Assembly: GCF_002943425.1 (NCBI RefSeq)
Contig: NZ_PTRA01000005.1
Location: 124,001-188,000 of the forward strand
Length of the DNA stretch: 64,000 nucleotides
Source: Siphonobacter curvatus
Lineage (GTDB): Bacteria; Bacteroidota; Bacteroidia; Cytophagales; Spirosomataceae
Direction of reading: 5' to 3'
In this document: positions 24,528-34,400 of the stretch, piece after piece
Layout: every line of letters begins with the position of its first letter
How positions within the stretch are numbered: position 1 is the first letter of the stretch
Translations under genes and position numbers: made by a program
Notes under the pieces: model-generated
The model's database searches: none
What the model was told of the DNA's origin: nothing
The model's input: the letters and a program-made list of their open reading frames with translations, nothing else

Positions 24528-25484
24528 ATGCATGTCTCTAACGATAGCCAACAAATGCTTCAGCTGGCAGATAAATTGGGAGTATCGGCCTCTGATCAGC
24601 TAAGCGAATTAACCTCTCTGGAGTTTCAGGAAATGAGAGTGGTCGACTTTCTGCCCGAAATGATGATGATGATCCGGTCGCTAGTTTCCAGGGAAGGATT
24701 TACGTACGAACGTAAGCCCATTACCATCATCGAAAAGGGGCTGTTAATTTCCTTTCAGAATATGTTCAAGCATGGACAAGAAACGGTAGAAGATATTAGC
24801 ACGCAGTTAGTTCAGGAAAAGCCGCACGTGCGAATAACTCCTTCACGTATAGCTAGTGAAGTTAGCTTTCCCAAACGATCGCATATCAAGCAGATTACGA
24901 TATTGATCGAGATGAATTACTTAAAACAGTTTCTTGGAAAAGATCAGTCCAAGTTTAGCCAGCTCTTTGAAGCAGAGAATACCTTTTGGATTGAAGAATT
25001 CATGTCACCCGAGATTGCCGTACTGGTAGATGAGATCGTTACGGCAGCTCCCGAAGGAGCACTCCTGGATGCCTATTATCGCCTGAAATCGCTAAATCTG
25101 CTTTATTTTCTGTTTAAAAATCTGGCTTACCGGCAAGCAAGTCCTTATCGGTCGATGAGTACGGCGGAAGTGGAGGCCATTTACCGGGTGAGGAATGCGA
25201 TGAGTGCCTCACTAGATCGGGCGTTGACCATCGTTGAATTGGTTAAATTGAGTGGAATGAATGAATTGAAATTGCGTAAGCTTTTCAAGCAAATATTCGG
25301 CAAAGGCTTGTATGACTATTTTCAGCATCTGCGGATGCAGGAGGCCGCCCGCCTTTTGAAGGAGGAGCGACTTTCAGTATCCGAAGCGGGCTACCGTCTT
25401 GGGTTTACGAACCTGAGCCATTTCGGCAGGCTCTTTGAAGAATGCATGGGGATGAAGCCTAAGAAATGGACGAGTAAAAACTAA
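24528..25484 (+). CDS. AraC family transcriptional regulator
   Basis: A 318-residue regulator with an N-terminal sensor half and a C-terminal AraC domain (about residues 215-316): ALTIVELVKLSGMNELKLRK and SVSEAGYRLGFTNLSHFGRL. It is a paralogue of the protein at 14223, sharing the LFKQ.FG..(I/L)Y(N/D)Y core. It is divergent from the FAD monooxygenase operon with a 91-bp gap, so it most likely activates that operon. A near-duplicate pair of short ATGs at 24528 and 24532 precedes the frame; only the first is in frame. Confidence 0.87.
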   Translation: MHVSNDSQQMLQLADKLGVSASDQLSELTSLEFQEMRVVDFLPEMMMMIRSLVSREGFTYERKPITIIEKGLLISFQNMFKHGQETVEDISTQLVQEKPHVRITPSRIASEVSFPKRSHIKQITILIEMNYLKQFLGKDQSKFSQLFEAENTFWIEEFMSPEIAVLVDEIVTAAPEGALLDAYYRLKSLNLLYFLFKNLAYRQASPYRSMSTAEVEAIYRVRNAMSASLDRALTIVELVKLSGMNELKLRKLFKQIFGKGLYDYFQHLRMQEAARLLKEERLSVSEAGYRLGFTNLSHFGRLFEECMGMKPKKWTSKN

Positions 25485-25665
25485 CGTTTGGGAGCTAATC
25501 AGGGATCGCATCCTTCCAGTAGGTAGACTTCATTCTAACTGCTATAGTTTCATGGTAGTAGTGTCGCCGCTGAATTGCTCCAAACGAGTGGGTACTTAAC
25601 AAACAGTTATGATCAGCGTCATAAGATCATCAGAACTCATCCTGTAACCCTATTTCAGTGATCGT

Positions 25666-26409
25666 ATGCTCATTCACTATTCAGATCATGCCCCCAGCGA
25701 ACGGCTTCAAGATTTTGTCTTTACCTTCTGGAAGACCCAGAATACGAGCGGCACCCATAGCCAGTATACGATTTTTCCTGATGCAGGTATTGAATGGATT
25801 TGCTCTATTCTTCCTAACCAACCACCGCGGATAGACATTTTTGGCTTATCAACCCACGGACTGGAAATAACGATTCCTGATCAGGCAGTCTTGTTTGGCG
25901 TTCGTTTTAAACTGTTAGCCGTTGAGTATCTACTCAAAACCACACTACCAGCTAATTCCAGCCAAGAACTCGATCATCCAGAGAGGTTTGAATTGTCTGC
26001 TCAAACCTCTCTGGATGATTTTGTTGAAATTATGAGTGTACAGCTTCAGGAGCAACTCCATTCACTGAACATCGACCCTAGGAAACAGAAGCTGTTAGAT
26101 TGGGTCTATCGCTCGAAGGGAGCCATATCGGTGCATCAGTTGGCCCTCGAAACGGGTTGGGCTGCTCGACAAATCAATCGGTACTTCACCGCAACGTTTG
26201 GACTACCGCTCAAGGAGTATTTAGAACAACTTGCCTTTTTTTCTTCCTTACCTCAAATTGGAGCAGGTGATTTCTACCCACAAGGGTATTACTATGATCA
26301 ATCCCATTTTATCAGACAAACAAAAAAGCATACGGGTAATACGCCTAAGCAGCTCTACCAACAACGAAATGTCCGATTTGTCCAGTTGGGGGATGATTAC
26401 AACGAATGA
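25666..26409 (+). CDS. AraC family regulator with DUF6597-like N-terminus
   Basis: A 247-residue short AraC-type regulator. The N-terminal part (DHAPSERLQDFVFTFWK, FPDAGIEWIC, LFGVRFK) matches the small beta domain found in this Bacteroidota subgroup. The C-terminal half holds the helix-turn-helix pair (SVHQLALETGWAARQINRYF; YYYDQSHFIRQTKKHTGNTP). Two unusual repeats are embedded in it: a perfect 19-bp hairpin at 25973-26019 and, at the 3' end, one arm of a 17-bp inverted repeat. It faces a VOC gene tail to tail, its likely target. Confidence 0.85.
   Translation: MLIHYSDHAPSERLQDFVFTFWKTQNTSGTHSQYTIFPDAGIEWICSILPNQPPRIDIFGLSTHGLEITIPDQAVLFGVRFKLLAVEYLLKTTLPANSSQELDHPERFELSAQTSLDDFVEIMSVQLQEQLHSLNIDPRKQKLLDWVYRSKGAISVHQLALETGWAARQINRYFTATFGLPLKEYLEQLAFFSSLPQIGAGDFYPQGYYYDQSHFIRQTKKHTGNTPKQLYQQRNVRFVQLGDDYNE
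25973..26019. repeat. Perfect 19-bp inverted repeat inside an AraC coding sequence
   Basis: Positions 25973-25991 (ATCATCCAGAGAGGTTTGA) are exactly complementary to 26001-26019 with a 9-base loop. Both arms are translated in frame. Stems this long are rare in coding DNA and would fold strongly in the mRNA. Confidence 0.9.
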
Positions 26410-26912
26410 TTTCGCCTGTAGAAGTAGTAACGATCGCAAAGGCAGATGTACTGGACGAACCACCTGTCTACTCAAATGAGGCAGGAATGACGCTAATTTC
26501 GATCATCAAATGGTCAAAATGAAAATAAAAACCGAAGGTGTTTCTTATTTGCTTTGGCTCACTCTCAAACGTCACCGCTTCGCCCTGAAGTTTTTCATAA
26601 ATAGCTATTACGGCTTCGCGGTCAGGTTGATAAAAACCAATATGGAAATTTTCGGGGTAGTGTACGGTCTGCTCCTTATTCAGTTGTGCGGACCATAAGA
26701 CTAAGGCAAATTCATCCGTATTGGTTAAAACAGCCATTCTATCTTTTCGATTGACAATGCATTTAAACCCTAACTGGTTTTCGAACAAGTGGATTGCTTG
26801 AGGAACGTCCGTAACGACGATATTAATGTGATTGAGTTTCATGGGATTTGTCTTTCATTGAGCTACAAAATTGGTGGTCAGCCACCCTCGTAAATTGGAC
26901 AAATCGGACATT
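26368..26912. repeat. 17-bp inverted repeat flanking the VOC gene
   Basis: AATGTCCGATTTGTCCA at 26368-26384, within the last codons of the AraC gene, recurs inverted at 26896-26912 upstream of the VOC gene. The arms enclose the VOC gene and about 0.5 kb in total. It may mark a past inversion or duplication of the AraC 3' end; the right copy meets a stop codon immediately upstream in the matching frame. Confidence 0.8.
26468..26842 (-). CDS. VOC family protein (glyoxalase-like)
   Basis: A 124-residue vicinal-oxygen-chelate protein: MKLNHINIVVTDVPQAIHLF carries the first metal-ligand His in the expected strand, and FGFYFHFDHLMIEISVIP closes the second module. It would bind a metal and a small organic substrate; the reaction is unknown. 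It is convergent with the AraC gene at 25666 and sits inside a 17-bp inverted repeat. Its promoter lies in the 26843-27178 gap. Confidence 0.82.
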   Translation of the reverse strand: MKLNHINIVVTDVPQAIHLFENQLGFKCIVNRKDRMAVLTNTDEFALVLWSAQLNKEQTVHYPENFHIGFYQPDREAVIAIYEKLQGEAVTFESEPKQIRNTFGFYFHFDHLMIEISVIPASFE

Positions 26913-27178
26913 CTAACTTTTACTTGTATACGCCAGCTAATCGTCTGTGATTAGTAATTAAGTATCGGTGCCTCCGACATGAATCATTCGAAACGTTTCC
27001 TCAATTCGCTTTTCTTCCCTACCAAAGAAATAGATAGGTACGAATAACGCTCAAGAGACTGAAGCCGTTTCAAGATAAATGAATGATCTGTACTTGCGAA
27101 AGCCATAAGCTACACGAGGGTTTTGGATGGCTCGTTCCTGTAGCCCCAACCCCAAAATCCATCTTTTCTGTTGCTTGA
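26913..27178. other. Intergenic region, nothing recognised
   Basis: The 26843-27178 gap holds the VOC promoter and the right arm of the 17-bp repeat. The remainder shows no frame, RNA motif or strong hairpin that I can support. Confidence 0.4.
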
Positions 27179-27541
27179 TTAACCTGCCGATTGCTCTTTA
27201 GTAACCAAGGGTTCTAATACTTCCCGATGAGCTTCTCCCCATCTCGCTGTCGATTCAATGACGGGGATCAAGGATTCACCTAAGGGCGTGAGCGTATACT
27301 CTACCCTTGAAGGTTTTTCATCAAACGTAGTTTTGATCAGGATTCCATGTTCTACTAACTGGCTTAACTGGCTATCCAACAATCGCCGGGACGCTTTGGC
27401 AATTTTGCGTTGCAATTCGCCTGGTCGCTGAATGCCTGAATGAATGCACCAAAGGAGTTTAATCTTCCATTTGCCGTTCAGTACTTCCATGAACAGGTGC
27501 AGACCGCATTCGATTTCAACGGGTAGTTTTCGTTCGTACAT
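27179..27541 (-). CDS. HxlR family transcriptional regulator
   Basis: A 120-residue winged-helix protein. It opens MYERKLPVEIECGLHLFMEV, with the conserved cysteine at residue 12, followed by LNGKWKIKLLW, the recognition segment RRLLDSQLSQLVEHGILIKT and the C-terminal STARWGEAHREVLEPL. It is divergent from an aldo/keto reductase. A perfect 8-bp dyad lies 24 bases before its start and 36 bases before the reductase start, a typical position for a repressor site serving both genes. Confidence 0.9.
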   Translation of the reverse strand: MYERKLPVEIECGLHLFMEVLNGKWKIKLLWCIHSGIQRPGELQRKIAKASRRLLDSQLSQLVEHGILIKTTFDEKPSRVEYTLTPLGESLIPVIESTARWGEAHREVLEPLVTKEQSAG

Positions 27542-27564
27542 CCTAACAAAGATAAAAAAAATTG

Positions 27565-27586
27565 GTACGGCTGAATTTAGCCGTAC
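27565..27586. promoter_or_regulatory. Palindromic operator between HxlR and aldo/keto reductase genes
   Basis: GTACGGCT (27565-27572) and AGCCGTAC (27579-27586) are exact complements with a 6-base spacer, centred in the 80-bp intergenic region of two divergent genes. It is assigned to the adjacent HxlR protein by position. Confidence 0.65.
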
Positions 27587-27621
27587 TTGACTCGCCCTTA
27601 CTTAAGGCGGTCCTTTGTCAA

Positions 27622-28590
27622 ATGAACTACAAACTATTCGGAACCCAGACGGGTTTACCCGCGAGTGAACTCATTTTGGGTGGCTCGCAATTAGGGGATC
27701 GCAGTGGCTATGGTACCGCTCCTGAAGAGGCCCTACGCATTCTTTCGGTGTATGCCGATGCGGGTGGAAACTTCATTGATGTATCGGACCGGTATCAATT
27801 TGGTCAGGCAGAAGAGATCATTGGTGCATTCACCGAGTCTAATCGGCAGGATTTTATCTTTTGTACCAAATACACCCTAAGCAGTCAGCCTACGGCCTCG
27901 GTAGCCCATACCGGGAATCATCGTAAAGCCATGCGTCAGGCGATAGAGGGTAGCTTAAAGCGACTGAAAACCGATTACATTGATCTCTATATCCCACATT
28001 TTGATGATGGCATTACGCCGCTGGAAGAAATCGCTCGGGGGCTGGAAGACCTGGTGAAAGCGGGTAAAGTTTTATACACGGGAGTAGCTAATTTCCCCGC
28101 CTGGAAAGCGGCTTCTTTGGCCACTTCGATACCGCTAGCAGCAATTCAATTTGAATACAACCTTTTAGAACGAACCGCAGAGCGGGAGTTAACGCCCATG
28201 GCCGATTACTTTGGCTTAGGTAAGATGGCCTATTCCCCCTTAGCGGGAGGCGTACTAACCGGTAAGTACCGACAAGGTTCTACTGGACGGGTCACCCGAT
28301 TAAACACCGATGGTTATCAGGAAGACGAACGTACCCAGGCTATTCTGGATGAATTAAAGCAAATGACTAGCGAAATGGATGCTACGTTGGGACAACTGGC
28401 ACTGGCCTGGGTGCGAAGTAAAGGAGTCTTTCCCATCATTGGTGCCCGCAGTCGAGATCATCTGGAGACAAGTTTAAAGGGAATCCACATCAGTCTCAGT
28501 GAAAGTCAAGTGGCACGACTGGATGTCGTCAGTGCTCAGTCAAAGGGCTACCCCCACGACTTACTGGCTAAGGTTCAGACCAAATACTAA
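27622..28590 (+). CDS. Aldo/keto reductase
   Basis: A 322-residue (beta/alpha)8 NADPH-dependent reductase of aldehydes and ketones. Catalytic positions are visible: the Asp-Tyr pair in DVSDRYQFGQAEEIIG, Lys in FCTKYTLS, and the following DYIDLYIPHFDDG strand with His. The cofactor phosphate region is IIGARSRDHLETSL near 290. I start it at the ATG at 27622 (MNYKLFGTQTG); the frame extends upstream to a TTG at 27562 but that would include the operator. It is divergent from and probably repressed by the HxlR gene. It resembles the YajO/Tas-like AKR groups. Confidence 0.9.
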   Translation: MNYKLFGTQTGLPASELILGGSQLGDRSGYGTAPEEALRILSVYADAGGNFIDVSDRYQFGQAEEIIGAFTESNRQDFIFCTKYTLSSQPTASVAHTGNHRKAMRQAIEGSLKRLKTDYIDLYIPHFDDGITPLEEIARGLEDLVKAGKVLYTGVANFPAWKAASLATSIPLAAIQFEYNLLERTAERELTPMADYFGLGKMAYSPLAGGVLTGKYRQGSTGRVTRLNTDGYQEDERTQAILDELKQMTSEMDATLGQLALAWVRSKGVFPIIGARSRDHLETSLKGIHISLSESQVARLDVVSAQSKGYPHDLLAKVQTKY

Positions 28591-28592
28591 AA

Positions 28593-28612
28593 GATTGACG
28601 ATGCTGTCAATC
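28593..28612 (+). terminator. Hairpin after the aldo/keto reductase gene
   Basis: GATTGAC (28593-28599) pairs with GTCAATC (28606-28612) two bases after the stop. A second stem ACATCCCG/CGGGATGT lies at 28699-28727. Neither has a strong T-run; together they probably end the transcript. The rest of 28613-28894 holds nothing I recognise, apart from a short dyad GTATTTT/AAAATAC at 28870-28885 after the DUF3823 stop. Confidence 0.45.
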
Positions 28613-28894
28613 AGCAACCATTACGAAAGAATATTGGATGCGAGGCCGGAAGAAAGCTGCCTATGAAAGCCTACTTTACGGATAAAGCAGATCATCAAAC
28701 ATCCCGGTACCTGAGGCATCGGGATGTAAAAACTTCCGCTAAAATAAATAATCAGTCTTTGCACCCAGGGTACAAACACGTCACTTTGAAACCCGCTGAA
28801 TCTATGGATGCCAGCCGGTATGTAACCTTCAGCCTTTAATACAATAAAAAGATGAGCCGGTGAAGCTGAGTATTTTTGAAAATACCTAAGAGAA

Positions 28895-29617
28895 TCAGGG
28901 CGTAAGCGGTACGGTTTTGGAATAAATCAAATCGGACACATTCCGGGTTTTAATTCCGATCCGTGCAAACAAAAAGCCCGTTCGCTTCAGATTTGTTTTT
29001 TCGGCGTTTGATAAGGTCTTTAAGTTTAGGGTGATGGTATTACTGCCCGGTACCACGGTGGTAAACGCTTTTTCGTAGACCTTAGAAGTATTGTCCACGA
29101 TGGCCGTTGGAGCGAGGTGGATCACCGCCTTTTCCATAGTAGCCGAAGCAACCACTTGTGTTAGATTGAACGTGGCCGTGAAGACCGAATCCTGATAATT
29201 ACTTTTGAAATCACTCAGCCAGAAATAAGGCGTCACTTCGAAATTGATGTTCTTCTCTTCGCCTTTCAGGGAAAACCGCAAGGTGTCGGTATTGGGCACC
29301 CACGGACCCCGCCCCGGAGTCAGGTTGAGGTAGTAGTCTCCATCGAACGTGTTAATGGTATAACTGCCGTCCTCTTTGGAGAATACCTTCACAAAGCCCT
29401 GAATCCAACCTTCGCCCGTTTGGTGGAGCTGAAGCATGTTGGAGCCGGTCGCGTCAGAAGCGGTACTCATGAGCTGCATGGGTTGTCCTTTATAGAGAAA
29501 CTGGCCCGAAACCTTGGAAGAAGGGTAGTCCCAGTTATCAATTTCCGTGCTACATCCTACCAGGAAAAGCACGGGTAGAAAAAGGATCAGACGGTAAAAA
29601 ACGGATGGTATAGTCAT
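28895..29617 (-). CDS. DUF3823 domain lipoprotein
   Basis: A 240-residue protein with a lipoprotein signal peptide (LILFLPVLFLVGCSTEIDNW, lipobox Cys near residue 22). The remainder is a beta-rich DUF3823-type domain (VSGQFLYKGQPMQLMS; DGSYTINTFDGDYYLNLTPG). DUF3823 proteins are nearly always encoded right after susC-susD pairs and are thought to be surface glycan-binding accessory lipoproteins. It starts 10 bases after the SusD stop and is the last gene of the operon. Confidence 0.85.
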   Translation of the reverse strand: MTIPSVFYRLILFLPVLFLVGCSTEIDNWDYPSSKVSGQFLYKGQPMQLMSTASDATGSNMLQLHQTGEGWIQGFVKVFSKEDGSYTINTFDGDYYLNLTPGRGPWVPNTDTLRFSLKGEEKNINFEVTPYFWLSDFKSNYQDSVFTATFNLTQVVASATMEKAVIHLAPTAIVDNTSKVYEKAFTTVVPGSNTITLNLKTLSNAEKTNLKRTGFLFARIGIKTRNVSDLIYSKTVPLTP

Positions 29618-29627
29618 GAGATCAATA

Positions 29628-31475
29628 CTATTGTAAAGGGTTGTATACCAGTTTGGGGTTATTAGCTCGCCAGCTGGGCTGAATCGCCATGTAGTAGTTC
29701 ATTAAGGGGAAATTGCGGGGATTGGGGGCCATCTTGTACGAGACCTGTTTGGTAAAAACCCATTTGCCATTATTCGCATCGCCCGCAGCCACTACTTTAT
29801 AGGGAAACAGGGAGTACATCTGAGCCGTGGGATCATTGGGCGTACCGTTCCAGATGGTATGGGCTAATCGCCAACGTTTTAAGTCCCAGTACCGGTGATC
29901 TTCAAAAGCGAATTCAACCCGATATTCATTGACAATGTGGTTAAACGTAATTGTTGATTCGGTTACGGGCGTGATACCACCCCGGCGACGTGTAGCGTTC
30001 AAGTTTGTCACTGCTTTGGCTTTATCACCAAGCTCGAAAGCGGCCTCGGCGGCAATCAGATACGCTTCGGCAATACGGAATCTCGGCCACCACATTTCGC
30101 TAAAACCCGGATTAAGTCCTGCATTGGGTGTTTCGTCCAGGAATTTCCGAACCAGAAACCCGGTTTTGTTAACAAAATTGTCCGAATTAGCTACGGGACC
30201 ATTGATGGAAGTAATGAGATTTCCTTCCGGATCCCGGCCACCAACGCTGGAAGTTCGGATCACGTATTCATTACCGGATTTGTTAAGTTGTCCAGCCTGT
30301 AGAATGACTGGCGTCTGTCGGTAAGGAGCATTAGGGTAGAGGACCGTTCCCCAGAGGCGAGCATCTTTTTTCGTGAAAGGATCTTCTACGGAATTATAGA
30401 ATACATAACTCCCATCGTCATTTTTTGTCTTGATTTGTGGGGCACTGCCATCTTTGTTTTCAAAGGCTTCTACCAGATTCAAAACGACGCCGAGGGCATT
30501 TCCATCCGTAAAATCCCGGTGCGAGTAGGGCATGGTGAAATTCGTAAACTGAGTCACCACATTGGGTCGTAGTCGATCCATCGCCCAGATTACTTCTGTA
30601 TTCCCCGACTTTACACTCGTCGCTTTATAAAAGGATTCGCCCAGGTTCGTAGGATCAATCTGCAAAACGTAAGGGCTTTGTTGAATGACCTGTTCGGCCG
30701 TTTCAAAGGCAATTTTATAATATTTACTAGCTTGGTCCGCGGGAATACCGGCTTCCCAATTCTGGGTTCTGATGCTAGGCGTGATTTTATTGCCATAGTT
30801 GGCAATGGAACCGGCATAGACCGCAGCCCGTGCTTTGAGCATCAGGGCAGCCCATTTATTGGCAACGCCTCCGTTGGTGGTTTTAGCGGAAGTTAGATTA
30901 GCCGCCGCCAGATCGCACTGGGCAATGACGTAGTCGTAAATGCCTGCTTCCGTGGATCGTGGCACCTGAAACCGAACCGGATCAATGCCCGATTCATAGG
31001 TATAGACCGTATCCCCCAGAATGGGCATGCCGCCAAAACAGCGAGCCATACAGAAATGATACCAGGCTCTTAAAAAGAGGCACTGAGCTTCCAGATTACT
31101 ACGGTCTGCTTCCAGTAAGGCCGATCGGGCCGCATTCGAACGGATACCCGCCAGAAACTGATTCATGCGGCGAACCAAGCCATAATCATACGTTTGAAAA
31201 AAATCACGGGGGATGATCTTTTCGGCATCCGTGGTGGTCGCGGGTCCATAAGAAAGGTTCGCTTCGTCCAGCAAGTGATAATTACCGTGATTACTGTTGG
31301 TCTGTCCGTAATTAACAGAAGCGTAAAAATTAGCCAGAACCGACTGAGCCAGGGCTTTGTCCGTAAAGACACCCTGCTCGGGTAAAATATTCGTGGGTTC
31401 GGTATCCAGTTCAGTCGTGCATCCCGCCAGACTCAGCAGAAAAGCCATCGCCAGTAAACCAAGAGAGAGTTTCAT
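29628..31475 (-). CDS. SusD/RagB family nutrient-uptake lipoprotein
   Basis: A 615-residue outer-membrane lipoprotein that lids the SusC channel and binds the substrate. The signal peptide ends at the lipobox LSLAGCTTELD (Cys19). The N-terminal SusD-like region (about 25-220) has the tetratricopeptide-type helices (AQCLFLRAWYHFCMARCFGG), and the C-terminal RagB region carries MWWPRFRIAEAYLIAAEAAF and VNEYRVEFAFEDHRYWDLKR. Its gene lies 21 bases after susC. The substrate cannot be deduced; no glycosidase is in this operon. Confidence 0.93.
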   Translation of the reverse strand: MKLSLGLLAMAFLLSLAGCTTELDTEPTNILPEQGVFTDKALAQSVLANFYASVNYGQTNSNHGNYHLLDEANLSYGPATTTDAEKIIPRDFFQTYDYGLVRRMNQFLAGIRSNAARSALLEADRSNLEAQCLFLRAWYHFCMARCFGGMPILGDTVYTYESGIDPVRFQVPRSTEAGIYDYVIAQCDLAAANLTSAKTTNGGVANKWAALMLKARAAVYAGSIANYGNKITPSIRTQNWEAGIPADQASKYYKIAFETAEQVIQQSPYVLQIDPTNLGESFYKATSVKSGNTEVIWAMDRLRPNVVTQFTNFTMPYSHRDFTDGNALGVVLNLVEAFENKDGSAPQIKTKNDDGSYVFYNSVEDPFTKKDARLWGTVLYPNAPYRQTPVILQAGQLNKSGNEYVIRTSSVGGRDPEGNLITSINGPVANSDNFVNKTGFLVRKFLDETPNAGLNPGFSEMWWPRFRIAEAYLIAAEAAFELGDKAKAVTNLNATRRRGGITPVTESTITFNHIVNEYRVEFAFEDHRYWDLKRWRLAHTIWNGTPNDPTAQMYSLFPYKVVAAGDANNGKWVFTKQVSYKMAPNPRNFPLMNYYMAIQPSWRANNPKLVYNPLQ

Positions 31476-31496
31476 AATCTTGCGTAAATAGAGGTA

Positions 31497-34400
31497 TTAC
31501 AGTTTCAGGGAAAAACCAGCATTGACTAACCGCGGGTTAGGGTAGGCGATGCCTGAATTGGCAGTCATCTCCGGATCTAAGCCACCAGGCATATTAGTTA
31601 AAGTCAGGATGTTCTGAGCAGATACGTAGATCCGTAAGCCCGAAAGTTTAGCTTTTTTGATCATCCGGTCAGGTAGCGTATAGCCAAACTCAATATTACG
31701 TAGCTTTATATACGTAACATTCGTTTGCCAGTTACTATTGGGCCAGTGGGTATTCATCCAGTTATTAACTCCCTTAGTTAGCAGGGGATATTTGCCGATA
31801 TTAAATCCGCTGTTTTTGTCCCAGATGTCTTTGTACCAGGTGGAGTTATTGGCCAGATACTGCGAAACATTGGTGTTTCCATCGAAGTACCGCATCACCC
31901 ATTGCTGTTCGTAAGTAAACTTCGAACCTCCGGCAAACTCGGCTCTAAAATCAAACCCTTTCCAACTGGCTCCAGCCTGGAAGGCAAAGTTTAACCAAGG
32001 CGTTCCGTTATTGAGGCGGTACGTAACGTTCTTCATATCCAGATCGGTGATGTAACCGTCGTTATTCGTATCCTGATAGATGTAATCACCGGGGCGAATG
32101 GTGGTATTCCCGTAGTGATCTTGATCGATGGGGTGATTGGCAATCTGTTCCCAGCTTTGAAACTGGCCATTGGCTACGAGTTGAAAGCTACCATCCCGGA
32201 AGCGGCCTTCCGTGTTCCATACGTCCCGATAGCGATCATAAGAATTGGCCCATCTGGGTTTGTAACGCGTCCCCGTAATCCAGCGGGAAAAGGTGAAATT
32301 GCCGCTTACAAAGTAGTTGAAGTCCCGCACATTGTCTTTCCAGCTTAGGTACATTTCAATACCTTTGGTATGATCACTGTTCAGGTTTTCAGCGGGTAAG
32401 CTAAAACCAATTTCGTTGGGTAACAGGACGTCATACCGGCTGGCTAATTCACCCGTCTGGTGGCGATCAAACCAGTCAAAACCCGCCGTGAGGCGATTGC
32501 CCAATAAGCCTACATCGATTCCAAAATCCAGTACATACACCCGGCCCCAGGTAATGTTATCGGTAGCCAGGCCCGTAATACGGCTGGAAACCACATCCCG
32601 GCCATCCAGAATGGCCGAGCCCTGATTGAAGTTATAACCCGTAATATAAGTTAGAGCACTCCCCAACTCTTTCCCTAGTACGCCGTAGGAACCTCGAATT
32701 TTTACTTCATCGATTTTCTGGTTCAGGAACGCATTGTTTTTCCAAAATCCCTCTTGCGAAATCCGGTACGCCAGCGATCCGGAAGGGAAAAAGCCAAAAC
32801 GTTTGCCTTTTTTGTAGAAGTAAGAGCCATCATACCGACCCGATAACTCCATAATATACTTGTTATCAAAGTCGTAGTTGAATCTTCCCAAAACGCCCAG
32901 ACGGCTCTGGGTAAAAGGAATACCATCTCCTACGTTGGTCGTAGATTTGGTCGTCAGGAATGGAATACCATTTGCTTCCTGGCTTCCCAGAATATATATA
33001 CTTGGGTAATTAGCCGACTTCGTTTCCATCCCCGTAACCAAATGCACGTGGTGCTTGCCAAAGGTCTTCTCGTAGTCGAGTTGCACGTTACTGGTCATCT
33101 CCTCCGCGTTTTGTACGTAACGTTCCAAGTAGCGAGCATTGCCCTGATAGGCAATGGCGTATGCGTTGGTAGGCTCGTCGAAACGGTACAAAAGCGGAGA
33201 TTTTTCCCGTAAATCGTTTCGAATATTTCGGTACCAGTAGCTAACCAGAGCCCGTGCTTTTAGTCCATCGAAAATGCTGTATTCGGCAGTACCGTTAATT
33301 TGCATGATGCGGATCTGAGACTCGTATTTACCCGACATTTCTTCATTGATCCAGCCATAACTAAATTGAGGATCAATTGCCGAGATTCCTGGGTAGCGAG
33401 GATCGTCATTAACGAAAGGTCGTTTGGTCGGCAAATTTCGGAAGGCTGCCTGGAGAGCAAAATCGTAATCATCGCCCGGAAGGCCTGGTTGCCGGTTTCG
33501 TTCCAGACGCCCGTTCATCTGTACCCCAATCTTAAGCTTTTTAGTAATGTTGAAGTTGACATTACTTTGAAAGTTGGTACGATCGAATCCGTGAAAATTT
33601 CGCAGCATACTCTTCTGCTCAATGCGGTTTAAACTGATGTAATAATCCGCGTTGTCACTACCGCCGGAGATGTTCAGACTTCCGTAAACCTGAGGCCTGG
33701 TTTGCCAGATGTAATTGTACCAGTCGAAGGATTGAAACCCTGGTTCAGTACCTCTGACCCATTGGTCATACTGCTCCCGATTGATCGTTCGAGCTGCATC
33801 GGGCACATTATTATAAGTCTCGTCCTGAATAATGGCTTTCATATACGTAGCCGCATCGGCGGGCTTATTGTAACCCGCCGGGATTTGAAGGCCATAATAA
33901 CTTTGCAGCGTAATGACGGGCTTTTGATTGCGTTTACCCCGTTTGGTGGTCACGACCAGTACCCCATTCGCAGCCTGCATTCCGTAGATAGAAGCCGACG
34001 CATCTTTCAGGATGGAAATATTCTCAATATCGTTAAAGTCGAGTTGGGCAAAGCTGCCATAATCTTTCTGAATCCCATCGATAATAACCAGCGGAGTCCC
34101 GTAGTTACGGATTTCAATGGCGGGAGCACTGCCCGGACGACCTGAACTTTGACGAAAGGCAATACCCGGAATCTTACCCACCAAAGCTCCAGCGGCTGTA
34201 ACGGTGCTCGCATGCGATAGCTCATCGGCATTTACCGTTGAAATGGCCCCCGAAAGCGTCTCCTTTTTGTTTTTAAGACCAAAGCCTACGACAACTACTT
34301 CGTCTAATACTTTATTGTCGTCACTCAACGTCAGGCTGATTGAACTTTGCTTACCTACGCGTACTTCCTGAGTTTTATAACCCAGATAACTGAAGAGCAA

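Noticed and set aside
26406-26522. 38-codon frame whose ATG overlaps the AraC stop (ATGA)
   Set aside because: The overlap looks like translational coupling, but the second half is antisense to the conserved VOC C-terminus, so it is more likely a chance frame or a remnant.
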